This document shows positions 48,603 through 62,300 of a stretch of 64,000 nucleotides of DNA, one piece after another; positions within the stretch are counted from its first letter, which is position 1, and every line of letters begins with the position of its first letter. The notes beneath the pieces are model-generated. The model was not told the origin of the DNA, searched no databases, and was given only the letters and a program-made list of their open reading frames with translations. This stretch comes from Coniferiporia sulphurascens (lineage: Eukaryota; Basidiomycota; Agaricomycetes; Hymenochaetales; Hymenochaetaceae). Position numbers and translations under genes: made by a program. The stretch covers positions 1 through 64,000 of the forward strand of contig NBBA01000004.1 of assembly GCA_002794785.1 (NCBI GenBank). The letters are read 5' to 3'.

Positions 48603-51600
48603 TTAGTAGCGCGGTTGTTCGCTTGCGGCTTCAAGATGCGCGATCGCTTTGGTGAGCTGATCCGTCAAGGCGTTAACCTATCCAACGCAATGTAATCAAT
48701 AAAGGTAAGAGACTTAGGGACGAGTAAACTCACATTTTTCGGTGTGAATGGACCAAAGTGATGTCCAGGGATATCAAACACCGGTACATCCTTTCTGGTC
48801 AGTTTCTCCCAATCACGCACGGATGCCTTGGGGTCACTACGATCTTCAAGGAAGGGTATCCGAGGCAATGGCGTGTGGCCGGTAACGCTGGGAAGGGGGA
48901 ACGCCTCGCTACACCGTAACATTACAACATTTGGGTACACAGCCGCAGATCCACTGGAGGTTAGACAGGATGGATCGTAGGACACAAGGGCTCGCGTCGC
49001 ATGGGACATTTGGGTACGGGCAAGATGTATGACCTTCGTCTGTTGCTCGCTCGAGTTTGACGAGTGGGAACCGTGACGAATGACGGCATCAATGAGCTCT
49101 TCAGGAAGTGGATTCGTGGTGTACGGGGAAGGTGAATCGATGAGAACAACACCCGACACCTTTACTCCGGCACGCATGAGATTGCAAGCCATATGGAAAG
49201 CAACGACACCTCCAAATGACCATCCTATAGAAATTAGAGTGTTAGACTGCCAAAAGCTGACAGCAGCATGAGCGACACACACCTCCTAAAACACAGCCTT
49301 TATCGGTAATGATGGGCTTGATTTGGTCGATGTAGTGGGTCGCCATCTCAGAAACACCCCCCTTCCAGCTCTCGCCGCTGAGGAGCTTTGGGTTGCTAAT
49401 TCCCCATAGCGACCTCCCCAGACTGCCGATGCGTGAGTAACAGTGGCTCAGACCACTCCCATCGTGCACCAAGAATAGCGGACTAGCTCCGTTTCGGAAA
49501 TCCTGCAACGGGAGAAGTGTTCTGTCAAAACCAATGACCTTAACAATTGGCTCGGTGTTACTGAGCGTTGGAGAGGCCGGATGGCGGGCGAGATGACTGG
49601 GCGAGACAACATTCGTAATGTAGTTTTGCACGGAATCAATAGTGGAGTATTCGCGGAAAAAATCTTGGGGGAGAGAGATTCCGAATTGTTGCTGAAGCTC
49701 CTGCAAGGCCTCGATAGACCCAAGGGAGTCCAGCCCAAGTGAATCAAGGGAGTCGCCATCATGCAGATCGTGCACAGAGATTCCGAGAACCCCACTGAGA
49801 ATGTCCTTTACCTGCGAGGAAAGAGCCGAATCATCGTGCTCGGGTGAGGCAACGCGAGGAGTCTCAGGAGTCACCGGTCGAACAGCAAGTTTTGCGAGAG
49901 GAGTACGCGCCAAAAAAGACTTCGGATCGAATACAAAGGATTGATCCGCCTTCGTAACTTTGTTGATAAGGTCGCTGACAGTTTCGGAGAGCATGAGTTC
50001 GGAGACATCGAAGTTAGCGCTAGGAATAATTGACTTCAAACGATCCATGAACTCGATCCAGATCAAAGAGTCAATGCCAAGGTCTGCTACATTGCTATTC
50101 TGATGAATGTCAGAAAGCGGGACACCACAGATCTCTCCAACCAACTTCGTAATCTCGGAAGGCAAATCGAAGGAGTTGACGACCGTCGCGGAGCTCATGG
50201 AAGAGGGAGTATTGGCGCGGTGGGTCGGACGGAATGGACTACCAAGTTTCGTAGGCGCCAGTGGGGATGCGCAACGTTCAAACGACCTATGGATGAATGC
50301 AGGAGATGCGCTTCGCTCAACGACATCAACAGATTTGGAGAGGAGCTTGCTGAGACTATTGATGCGCAGACGGGAGAAGCTCATACGCTTCGTATACGCG
50401 ACGACCTTGCGCGACTCCCCGACCTGAATGGCCCAAGCATCAGCTAGGATCGTGCTGTCATTGATTGAGTTCGTAGAGCAGTAAACTTCGTATGTCGCGG
50501 AGTAGTCAATATCGAACAGCATCTTGGAAGAATCGACCTTGTTGCAGATGAAAGCCTCGCCATTGCCTGCCTTACTATTGATCAAAAAGCCTGCGGCATG
50601 AAGCATGGCATCAATGAAAACGGGTTGAGCGACGAAACTCTTCCTCGACTCTTCAGGAGATAGACGAATCGTAGCAAAGCCTTCTCCCTTTCTTTCGTCT
50701 AAAGTCATGGTGCTAATCACTTGATAGAGCTTCGAGTACTGTACGACGCGCGGGAAGATGAGGTCATAGATTGTGCGTGTACGCAGCGTCTCATGGCAGA
50801 TCCCGTTACCTGAATCGAGGAGCGATGACTTACCCCGTTCGACATTGCCAGCATGTAATTGTAACTTCGAGGTCAAAATGTTCATCTGGCGACGCTGGAA
50901 AAAGCCTGTGCAGTGAACGTGTCGCTCTTTGTTGCCAATAACGGAGTTAATCGTAAATGTTCCTGCATGCTTCCCGCCGCGAGGGTGTACGTTAATTGTT
51001 GTGCGAATGGTGAGTGGGACCGCAGGATCGTAGACGAGCGGATGAGTGAACTGAACTTCGGAAAGTGTCAGCGCATCAGCAAATGCGTCTTCCCTGTACT
51101 CGAGCGTGCACGTCGCTGCGCTCAACGCCAACTCGTGATAAACAGACGCTGGGCAGAGCGGAAACGAGGCGACCTTGTGACCAGAAATGTACTCAGCGAG
51201 CTGCTCGATAGGTGTCTCGAACTCGGAGACGTTGCCGTCCTGCGAAGAGGGCTTCTGTGTCCATGATCCAAGGAAAGAATAGCGACTGAGCGGATTCGAC
51301 AACGGCTGGCTGATTGACTGCGACGCAGGAGCATCCTCGACGTAGGGCACCCAGAACTCGGTCTCCTTGAGAGGATAACCGGGGATCTCGATACACCGAG
51401 CAGCAGGGTAAAGTTCACGATACACTTTCCCCCAAATAATACCGCTGCGGAACAAGAACAAGCTGGACAATGTAGAACAGAGCGCGCTGCGAGCTGTCGT
51501 CTTCTTGTGAAGCGACTGTAACGACGCGATACCAGTCTTCGACGTCAGATGCGTAATCATCGGTAGCGTAGTAGGGTGAGGGCCAAGCTCGATAAAGGCG

Positions 51601-54600
51601 CCAATGGACTCAAGCTCATCGGCGAGGTTGTTGATACCTTCCTCAAAGCGGACAGGCTGGCGGCAGTGCTTAGAGAGATACTCGTTGTTGAAAACCGTAG
51701 CATCGCCAGGCTGCACAAACTTGCCCGTCACATTCGAGACGATTGGGATCTGCGGGGCCTTAAAGTCGAACTTGCGCGCAAATGCCGAAAGCTCGTCGAG
51801 AATTGGGTCCATCGCCTCCGTGTGATAAGCGAATGGGACAATAACGCTGATGCACTTAGCTCCCGAACGCTCAAGGTAAGCTTTCAAAATGGAAAGTTGC
51901 GCAATAGGACCACCGACGACACTGTCTTTCGCGCCGTTATAGCAAGCAACAGAAAGGTCTAAGCAGTCAATCTTCTCGATGCTCTCAGATATATCCCGAG
52001 CAGGCAGACGAACAGCGAGCATGCCCGAAAATTTCTGTTGACAGTACTGCGCCATGAGGCGAGCGCGGCGCGCCACCAAGCGTAGACCAGAGTCGAGCGC
52101 TAAAACACCAGCTGTGACGAGAGCTGCGTACTCCCCAAGGCTAGAACGCGTTAGTAAAGGAGTTTAGACTAAAATCAGTTGAAAAATCATTTACCTGTGT
52201 CCAACAACCGCATCAGGGGTGATCCCCCAACTCGCCCAGAGGTTGGCCAATGCACATTCCAAAACAAAAATTGCACACTGAAACGCAACAAGTTCATCCT
52301 CTGTCCGCAGACCAGAAGTCTTCCCCTCGGAATTAATGATGGTTACAACACCAGGGTATCCCCAGTTGATGAGTTTCTCGTCGCATGAATTAATGAAGGC
52401 ACGGAAGCTAGATGAAACAGTGTATAGCTGGCGACCCATGCCGACGTGCTGTCCGCCTTGACCGGAGAATACAAATACGATTTTCTTCTCGTCAGCGTGA
52501 GCAATCGGGGAAACACGCGTGGGCCGGGTATCCGTGAGTGCCTTTGCCATACTTGCTACAGAGTTCGCCGAGACAGCCAAGCGCCACGGGCGCACCCTGC
52601 GACGCGCAGTCGCCGTGTAAGCGAAATTAACCAGGGACGAGTCAACCGCAGATGAGATATAAGCATCACGCAGTTGATATAATGCAGCTTCCGTCTCCGC
52701 GGAAAGCGCAACAAGCACCTGGTCTACCGACTCCTTTTCGGGGACGGAAGACGATGAAACACGGGAGGGTGCCTCTTCAATGAGTAGGGCAGCGTTACTG
52801 CCCGCTGCACCGAAGTTGCTCAGCAGAGCGATCCGACGTCCCTCACCGTTCGGCCTCCATTTGATGGACTCGCCCGAGGTGTTAATTTGCGTGAAGTCGT
52901 TCTCAAGGCGCTCGATCTTCGGATTGAGCGAAATGAGACCGATTTGGGGTGGGACGACTTGGTTTCGGAGCATCAAGATAACCTTCGCAAGAGATGCTGC
53001 GCCAGATGCAGCCTCCGCGTGCCCAATATTTGCCTTAATGGATGTCACTATTAATGTGTTGTTCGCATTGCGTCCATGGCCCCTGTTTGGTGAGAGCACG
53101 CTACGCAAGCTCTTCAGTTCCTCGGGATCGCCTGCTTGTGTTCCGGTGCCATGAGCCTCAACAACACCGACTTCTTCGGGTCGTACACCCGCTTTATCGA
53201 GCAAAGTACGGAAAAGAGTAGCTTGGGTTGGGCCATGAGGGCGCGTAATTGAGGCAGCTGCAGACGACTGGTTGACCTCAGTGCCACGAATAACGCCGAG
53301 AATGTTATCGGAAGATGCGACGGCATCAGAGAGACGTTTCAGAACGAACATTCCACAGCCTTCAGAACGGCAGTAGCCATCTGCAGAAGCATCCCAAGGT
53401 TTGCAATTACCCGAAGGGCTGAGGAAATGCGCGCGGTCTAATCCGAGATACATCTGAAGGAACCAATCATTATTAAGATCTGTGTCTCAGGATTGATAAC
53501 CTTATTGTACTCACGTCTGGACTTGTTATCATGTTAACGCCACCAGCGAGTGCCACCTTGCAGTCGCCAGAGAGAATTGCCCGGCACGCCTGGTGGATTG
53601 CGACTCCGGAAGATGAGCAAGCAGTATTGATAACAACGGAAGGACCCGAGAGATGAAGCGCATAAGCGAGGCGACCCGCGAGGAAAGCAGGGAGTGTGCC
53701 TAATGCGAACAAATTCTGAGCAACATCTTGCGATCATGTGCATGAAGTAGCTTACCAGTTGCGTAATGGACGCCGATCTCATTCTTTAGGTTGAGTACGT
53801 AGTCGCTAGTTGCCATCCCAACAAAACAGCCAACATCCGCACTCTGGACATGTCCTTCGCCAACTTCATTTTCAATCACATCGTCATCACAGAACTCGTC
53901 CACGACGAGCCCAGAGGACTCTATCGCCTGAAGCCCCACACGCATCAGTACGCGTACCTGCGGGTCAATTGCGAGAGCCTCGCGCGGGCTGATATGGAAA
54001 AATGTATTGTCGAAGCCTGCATGCATGCCGTCGGGGAGAAAGTTTCCGAATCGCGTCTTCATCTTTCTCTTGGGATCGGCGTTCGGGCCGGTATATGGAG
54101 ATATCGCAAATCGGGACTGAGGTATCTGTTTGGAAAAGTTACAATTTGTCGTTTGTCAGAAAAAGATCGCAAAATAGCATACCTCTTCAACAGTATTGAT
54201 ACTCTGTTCAAGCACCTGCCATAACTCATTTGTGTTTCGTGCGCCAGGGAAGTTCGCAGCCATGCCGACAATCGCAATCGGGTCCCGGCTGTCTTCGTTC
54301 GCGGTGGTAAGGTCGCCCCTCACAGAAGTCGGGGTCGCATTAAAAACAGAAACATCATTCAGCGCAAGGGAGGCATCCGGGATGCGTTCCTTCAGTGCTC
54401 GCATCGCCGCACGTGCCAGACCTGCCCCAGGACCAAAATTGAGGATCTCTACTTCCCTCTCCCTTTCGATTCTCTCAGAAAGACCCTCGAGAACGTTCAT
54501 GAATTCAATGCGTTCCAGGAAAATCATCTCTAGGACACGCCCGATGAGCTGCTCCCCGCATAGCTCGTCCGACACATTGTTCCCAGTGTAGCTGTCATGG

Positions 54601-56326
54601 AGTGCGTATCCGGGAACGAGCCGCAGAGTATTCAGTACGATTTCGGTCTCGTTTATGCGAGTAAACTTAAGTTCATTAAGTCGGCAGTTAAGATAAGCAG
54701 ATTTTTCCGGAGTATCTGTTGGCGTGAGTGCATCGTCGCATTCTGAGTAAGGGAATAGATCGCGGAGTACACGATCGCGTGTAGCACGAACGGGCTGGAC
54801 GTCGGCGTGAAATAGGCCAAAGATATTGAGTACCTTTGATGCCAGACGCGACGGGGATTGGGCGGGAGAAGGGCTGGGGGTAGAATTAGGAGTACAGAGG
54901 GTGTTGACGTGGTATGGTACAATAGGAATGGGTGCGGGAAGGTCGGTCGTAGTTTGAGAGGGCGACTGAAAGGGGGAAGTTGCGGATGTGTAAAAACTTA
55001 GTACAGACGACTTGCGATCGATGGAATGGAGTGTAGTTGCGTCCGGTTCCGATAACATTGATACACTTGTAGAAGGCGGCGATAAAGGTGCGGAAGACGC
55101 ATTCTGATCTGACGGGGTAAGCGGGATAGGAGGGTTAGAAGAGAGGGTCTCAAAGGCGAGGAAGTCGTGCAGAGCGGAAGGAAACCCAGTAATCGTGTGG
55201 CACGTCGCAGTCGTCTGAGCAATAAGGTGTATCTGTAGAAGGTTTTCCTAATAGTGGAAAAGAATGGTAACGGTTAGTTTGATTTGAATAGAAGAGAAGA
55301 TTGTCAATTTAAACGCTAGTGCCTGGTTCGCCGAAAATATGCATATCGACAACAACCTTCCGGACTCATTGGTGTGAACCATTTGTCCGTTGCCTGATGC
55401 GATAAGTCCTTCTACGACAGACGTTCGCAGATTCAGTTGTGCGCATCGGGTATCTCTATACGCGCCGTCACAGTGTCACAATGTGCTGAAACAGCAGCAG
55501 TTCGACCATCGTGATTTTCGCATGCCTTTCGGTGATGTGGCTATCATCCGGGCTATCATCCGGAAAACGTGCAATGACCAAAAGGCGTACGATATGGACA
55601 TGGTGAGAGGAAAGTGCGGCGCGAACGGCGTGGAGATGGGAAATATGTGGGAAACGGAAGGAAAATTTCACTCACATCGGTATGTGCGTTCCATGCTCTG
55701 ATCTTCGCCTCCAGCGCGTCACGCGTCTCACGAAAGACAACTGCAGACCACTCAAGTGTACGCACAGGGTCGTCCAGCGCAATGCCACGCGCCTTGAGCA
55801 TATCCTCTCTCTCCACTTGCGTCTCCACTCCGAGCGAGGCGGTGACGTGAAAGAGCGCGAGTGCATTGCGCAAAATAGTGTGCTGGGTGGACGCCGGAAG
55901 CACATGAGATAGCATAGAAGGACTCGGGAAGGACGTGGCGACAAGCAGCGCTGGCAGAACGCCCGCAGAGTAGCCCACGACGTCAATTACCGAGGCATCG
56001 GACAATGAGCCCGTCTCCAGCAGCTCGAGTAGGCGGATGACCTGTGCAACATAGAGGCTCGGGAAGGAGATAGACGAGTGGCACAGAAGCTCAGCGTCTG
56101 TTGTCGGTAACAATATGCGTCCGTCGCGCGCTCGAGCAAGTACGGAACGGGAGCAGCCGGTCTCCAGGGCGTCCCGAGCGGTAGATGAGAGCGTAGCGAG
56201 CCTCGCTGCGAATGCGGCGTTGGCCTGAGAAGAGAAGAGGGACGCGAGAGGCGTGCGCGGGGGTGGCACGGGTACAGAAGGAGCAGGCAAAGCGAGACCT
56301 TGGCCGTCGAAGAGGAGGACACGCAT
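48603..56326 (-). CDS. Non-reducing polyketide synthase, SAT-KS-AT-PT-ACP-ACP-TE
   Basis: Eight exons in transcription order: 56326-55676, 55247-54183, 54125-53756, 53699-53515, 53453-52195, 52140-49283, 49224-48734 and 48677-48603. The total is 6,954 nt and 2,317 residues, all in phase. SAT: GYSAG, with Ser in place of the usual Cys. KS (from about 538): TACSSSG near 723, [26 protein letters not shown], and GHSLGEYA formed across intron 5 near 1,177. Product-template domain: [17 protein letters not shown] near 1,498 and [10 protein letters not shown] near 1,688. Tandem ACPs: GIDSL near 1,868 and GLDSL near 1,981. TE: GWSFGG near 2,131 and GHHFGPF. No reductive domains are present. Such enzymes build aromatic polyketides from malonyl-CoA. 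Basidiomycete relatives with this layout include orsellinic acid synthases; the product here is inferred. All catalytic residues are intact. Confidence 0.93.
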
Positions 56327-59300
56327 GGCGGTCGCTGGAGGGCTGCGGGGGGATGTTAGTGGATGGGTTCGCAGCAGCGACTGCGGCTTGAGGGAATGTT
56401 CGCGGGGGCCGTACGCGACGCGACGGGGGGGTAGGAGGGGTAGGAGGAGGAGGAGAGGAAAAGAACGAGGTATTTAAAAGTAGACTGAGGTGGGCAACAT
56501 AGATAATGGCCCGGTAAATGGCGTCGGCGGAGGGCTGGCGGACATCAGGGTTACAAGCACAGTGTCATCGGTGATGTCTCTCTCGGCACACGGCATTTGA
56601 TCTGCCATCTCTTCTCCTTTGATTTTCTGCTGGAAAACATCTTTAGACCTGAAGCGATAATTTCGAGGGAGATGGCGGGGGGCTCCTTCCCGCAATATAT
56701 TATTTCTCCTGTGGCTGGGTCTCTCCTTCCTTTCCTGGCATGAAACTACTAACCATATAGCCATATCCCGTGCCTTTCTTATTACGTAACTCACTCATAC
56801 GATTCGCCCCTGCTGATCCCCCGTTCATTGGCCATTGCCCTTTCTCTCCCCACGACGTCCGCGGAAGCCTGCAAGCTTTGAAACGCCCTGTCTCAGCTAC
56901 TGATATCGTCGGCCTTCAGCAGTGCACCGTCCTCTTCAATACGCCGCGCAGAATCGTTCTCTTCGTCTTCCTCGAACCGCACTAGCGCTAACGATACACG
57001 AACACGCGCCAGCTCCCTGCATGGACTTATCGCTTCCCTTCTCACCGGTCCGCAGCCACCTGCCGTTGCCGTTACAGCATGAACCCTACCAAGCCGTTCT
57101 GGAATAGAGTGTATTCATTCGAAGTAAGGCGTCAAGTCGATCCCAAACCCAATCCCCTGCGCTACATCATCAGGTCAGACCATGTGCTTCCGAGGGGTCC
57201 TATCGATACCACGGCCTACTCCGACCCTGCGTCCAAGATTACTCCATCCCCTTGTCCTGTTTTTATCTTCTGCCTGTCGCGAAAAAAAAGAAAAGGTCAA
57301 GGCTTCTCTTCCTGTTTGATCCTAGCACAGGTCTAGCCGATTTACGGGGCTTCTGTCCTTCCGCGCCGTATCCCCACCAAACTTACTTCTACGTGCACCG
57401 CGATTTCTCTCAACTCCACCACACAGCTGATGATACCGGAAGCGAGATACGCCGCTCTCTAGTTCAACTTTTTCCGCATGTCCCGCTCGCTCACCGGGGT
57501 CTTGATTCAAATACAGATCATGGCTTGTACCGAACTGAAAATTTGATCAAAATCTATCTTTTGGCGCCGCAGCTTAACAACCGCCACTTAACCTTCCGCC
57601 GCTCAACCTTCCCTGCACACCCGTCTTCTTCCCCGCAACTGATACCCTTCTCGCAGATCAGCATCCCGACGGCTCCAGATGCCAGCTAGGCCTTGCGAAT
57701 ATGCGAACTGGGCATGATACACCCCAGCCAGTCATCCTCCTCAGCAAAACGATCGATACCGATTGATTGCTTATCGTCTTTTAATAAATCTCCTTATTTT
57801 TTGGTCCCTTTGCGGAAACCCTGAACTAACCAGGAACACACAAATTCGACAGGAGGTGGACAGGTTCAACAAAACAACGGGATGACAAGCTAGCATGACT
57901 GGCTTGAGCCCCTCTCCGAGGCCCTGAAGACCGGACCCCTCCCATTGCCGTCCCGCACTGCTGTTCTCCGATCTCCGGCATTTTATCCTGAAAAGGTCCA
58001 GAATATACACGTCGAACAGCCGATTGCAAGTGTTCAGCTAACCTCGGAGCAGGGCAACGGCCGACGGCACCCAGAAGTCCCCTCAGTCGTGATCGCCATC
58101 GGACCCGAGTCCAAACACACATGCAAATCCTCCGTGCTCTGAGGTACGTCTTCTGCCGAACTCAAGCCGATAGGTTACGCAGTCGGTCCGCAATCAATCT
58201 GCGCCTTCGTGCCGCGGCCTTCTGTCGGAGAAGTGCGTACGCGCGAATCCATTCTTGCATGCGCATGAGGATTAAGTAAAATAGGACCCTGGTTTGTTGT
58301 TGAGCTTTAGTTCGATCTAGCTTCTGGTCAGGCGACACAAAAGTGGCCTCATGTTGTTTGTTCTCAAAACACCAGTATGGCAATCCTTGTCACGTCCACG
58401 CTGATTCCGAAGAGCGGACACTAGTGCGTCTAGGCTCAGCCGTTCACCCAGCTTCTTCATCTCCCACTCGCTTCTAGTTCTTCTCCTACTCGAGGCACGT
58501 TTGGAAATTCTTCACGGGAGAGCTGTGACCTAGAAAAAACAAAGTACATTAATGCCTGCATGCAGGACACGCTTTCAAGGCCACTAAAACACTGATACTA
58601 CTATCCCCGGTTGTTTTGAGCCTAGAAAACAACGTCTCTTGTCACCATATTAACCTCTTTCCCCCTTCAGACATGAAATAAAGAACCCCGCAATCCCGCA
58701 AAGCATTCAAAAAAATTTCCACCTCTTTAATTTCATCCTCAATAGAATTTGAACATTAATTCGTAGAAAGTTATTCTCCCCTCTCTCTTCGTATCACTAT
58801 CGAAATGAGTCCGGTCACACAACAGTGTGCATTTTTTTTCTTTCCTTCTAGCATATTTCTTTGCGTTTGAATGTAAGTATCACCCGAACTTGAAACTTCA
58901 GTCAATTGCCAATTCATCCATATCTTCCCCTGTAGATCTGACTATCAACACCATTCATTCCTTTCGTTCTCCAGACCTATAACCGGTCTCCGGTGCTACG
59001 CCCGCAAAAATAAAGGGCCGCTCAGCGCAGACTATCTCCGAACACAGGAAATGATAGCGGTTTGTATTCCTTGCATCGTGCCTTCACTTCTTTGTCTTTT
59101 GAAACTTGTCAAACAACGTTAGTCGCTCTAATCACGGTACATTTCCCGCCGCCCGTCCGCAGCGCATCAACCGCACCCAATCCAGACTCCCAATCTTGAT
59201 AAACATACACTTCAAATCAAGATTAATAACCAGGCACCGCAAACCTGACCGCCTTCGTCGTTATCAACGGCAACTTGAATAACTGGTTATACCGTCTCCA

Positions 59301-62300
59301 GCGCTTCTCGCCCGCAAAGGCTAGCGTGCAAGCTTGGTACTGTAGTAGCAGTTGAGCACGGCAGGCTTCGTACGTCCAGTTTCCGGAACACCCACCCACT
59401 GCTAATAATATTCCCGGTACTTAAATGTAAGTTCGCTCATGTCGTGCCCGGTCCCGCGGAGCGATACCGAGCAAGCGTGGTCGCTTAGATAAGACAATTC
59501 GCCATCCTGTGGGTCCATGCTTACTTATACCGAGGTCCGCATCTCGCACCCCCCGACCTCATTTTCCTTACCAACGACCCAATCGCCCGAGCTCGGGTGG
59601 AATACATCACACACACGTAAGCAAGAAACCCCGAAGCCCCGTTATCCGGTGTTTCTTGGGCTTACGCGCCGAGTGTTCTCCCCCGGGCCCACCACCGCTC
59701 CGTTGCGAAGGCAAGGGGTTCTAAGTACGTGCGTGGAAACGACAAATTTTTTTTTTTTTTGCGTTTTTTTTGGTACCTAATGGTGTTCCATCTGAAGGAA
59801 AAAAGCACGTGTATAGAAGCACAACCGTCTTCGACACCTCGCTGCCCGCTGGCCACAACGCCCATATTAATAACACTTGCAGCTCTCCGGTCTTCCGCCG
59901 ACATCCACACCCTCAAGAATAGCGCCTGGGCACAGAAGGGTCGTGGCTTAGCGTATTTCTACTCAAATCATCAGCGCACCATTCAGTCATTTATCACGTG
60001 AAATTCCAATTCCAAACCAACCCTTCCTTTAAACGGATTGAATACGAATTTCGCGATGCCTGTCATGGCCGGATGGCATTTGTTATTTGACTCGGGCTTG
60101 GTGACTGGTCCATCTATAAGCAAACTTGCATATCGCGATTGCGTTCTCTCACCGTTCATCGCGTAAGTCTTTCTGGAAATACGACATGCGGTCTATCATG
60201 GCGCCTTAAACCTCTTCAAGCCCTTTACGCCCACACCTATATCGACATGATTTTTGGAGCCACATGCGCTCAGACGAGGTGGGATGTATAATCACTAGCA
60301 TCGCCCCAATGACATGAATAATTCACACGGATAACAACTGCTGAGCACCGTTCGCGACTAATGGCGTACATTTATCATTGACCCTGACAGCGGCGCAAAC
60401 TCGCAAACTCGCAGACTCTCAAGGCTGGGAAACTCCACACCACGCCAAGCCTTGAACGCATTCTCGACTTCCCTCCCCAGACCGAGTCTAGGTCTCAAAA
60501 CGCACGAGAAGGAGTCTGCTCGTGTTCTTTTCACCTTTACTACTAATGATCATACACACTCGCATAAGCGCCCCGATACCCCCGGAGAATTAGCAACATC
60601 CAAAGCTGAACCGCGTCAAATACCATACAGTATCATGGACCCTGCGAATCCCTTTATCCATAAAGCGAAACCCCGCAAAACTCCGTGAACCGGCGTGTTT
60701 AATTCTACCCCATGCTCGGTAAGTACGTTATCTTAGACTCAATTGAAAAATGCATATCTAGACTTGAAGCTCCACTTAATACGAGCACTAGACTACTTCT
60801 GGGGCTGGGCGTAACTGCGGTCGGGAAATTCCGTCGCTTGGGCTGAAGACCCTCTCCGGTCATGTATTCCGTCACAGCTAGCGCCTAATTTGCCGATCAT
60901 TTGCATAACAGTTGCCCAAATCCTAATTTATAGCGACAAAGAACTGCACTAAGGACGGCTACCAGTATAGAATTGTTAAATATTGCGTAAATTCCACCTG
61001 TCAGAAGACCCCTACGTTAGTGCCGGTTATTGGGATATTCGTTGTCGAAACGCTAATTTTCACGAAACCTTCTTTATTGCAAGACATACGACATCGTGAA
61101 AATATATTAAACCGTGGGAAGAACCGGGTTTCAAATCATGTTAGGAGATTGATTGCACGCTAAGTGGAAAAGTACTAGTAGAGTCAATAGGGTAATAGCT
61201 ACTCTATTAGCGCCATTGCAGGGTAGATCAATCCCGGGGAATGATAATCAAAGCGATTCAATCAACACATCTAGATTCCAAAGGGAGTAGCACGCATGAT
61301 TCTGAGCCCTGCACGAGGCTTACCCGCTCCACCTGCTCTCCCTCGTGACAAAACAACAATCACCAACTCGACGGACATCTAGACCACAGTCCATCCACCT
61401 TGATGTTCACGGCTTTCTCCAGCCCGCATATACTAGGGCCCTATTTTTACGGTCATCGAGGGCCATCAATTTTGTATGTATCACTGAGACACGAACGAAC
61501 TATCTCAGACGGCAAAGGCGGATCCTTTGCTAATGATTCTTACCATTGACCTGACACACCCGATAAATATTGCTGCACTTGCCAATACCCGACTCGCAAT
61601 CGGCTTGACTGACACATGAATACACGGGGTAGCTTCTGAGTAGATAATAAATCACAGCGCTACGGCCCGGGGAGCAGTTCAATTTCCACCCCACCCCTAA
61701 CCTAGCCCAAGAACTCCCAAAACACGAGCAACCATGTGCTGCGTGTACGGACATGATCCTTTTGCATCATGCATTAACTATCGTATGCCCCCTCTCACAA
61801 AGTCACACCCAAAATAAAAATTGGTTTCCAATCGGAGACATCTCCAAAGTTCACCAAAAGAGTGGCAAGGAAGATTTATATACTGTAAGACACTCTAGAA
61901 GAAATTGTTCTAATCCATACCTATGACGTAGCGGCCGTAAATCCAGGTTTTGCCTGAGGGTAGTATTGCGACTTGTCAGTGATGTGGTCCGTAGTCTACA
62001 ATTTATCCGGCCCAAATGAACTATCACTGCACACCCTAGATACCAGAGTCCACCGCCGAAATTATCGATTCTCTACAGAGCTCTTCAACAAATATGCGAA
62101 TCCAATCCTCTGCAAGAGGTTGTGATAAAATGTTCGCGAAAGGATCCAGTACTTAATATTAGGGAGAGACTAAATGACTGTGGAAAAGCAAGGAAAAAGA
62201 AGTGACCCACCGTTGGACTTCGTAGAGACCCAGGGGTGCGAATGACCACTTCCTTCTTTCCATAGGGTGTGGAGCCACAGAGAACCTCACAAAGCACTTC

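Noticed and set aside
50103..50447. Plus-strand frames of 106-128 residues over the PKS
   Set aside because: They are antisense to the AT, PT and ACP coding exons and show no independent features.
57252..57689. A 145-residue plus-strand frame
   Set aside because: Pyrimidine-rich sequence gives chance open frames here; no motif or splice context supports a gene.
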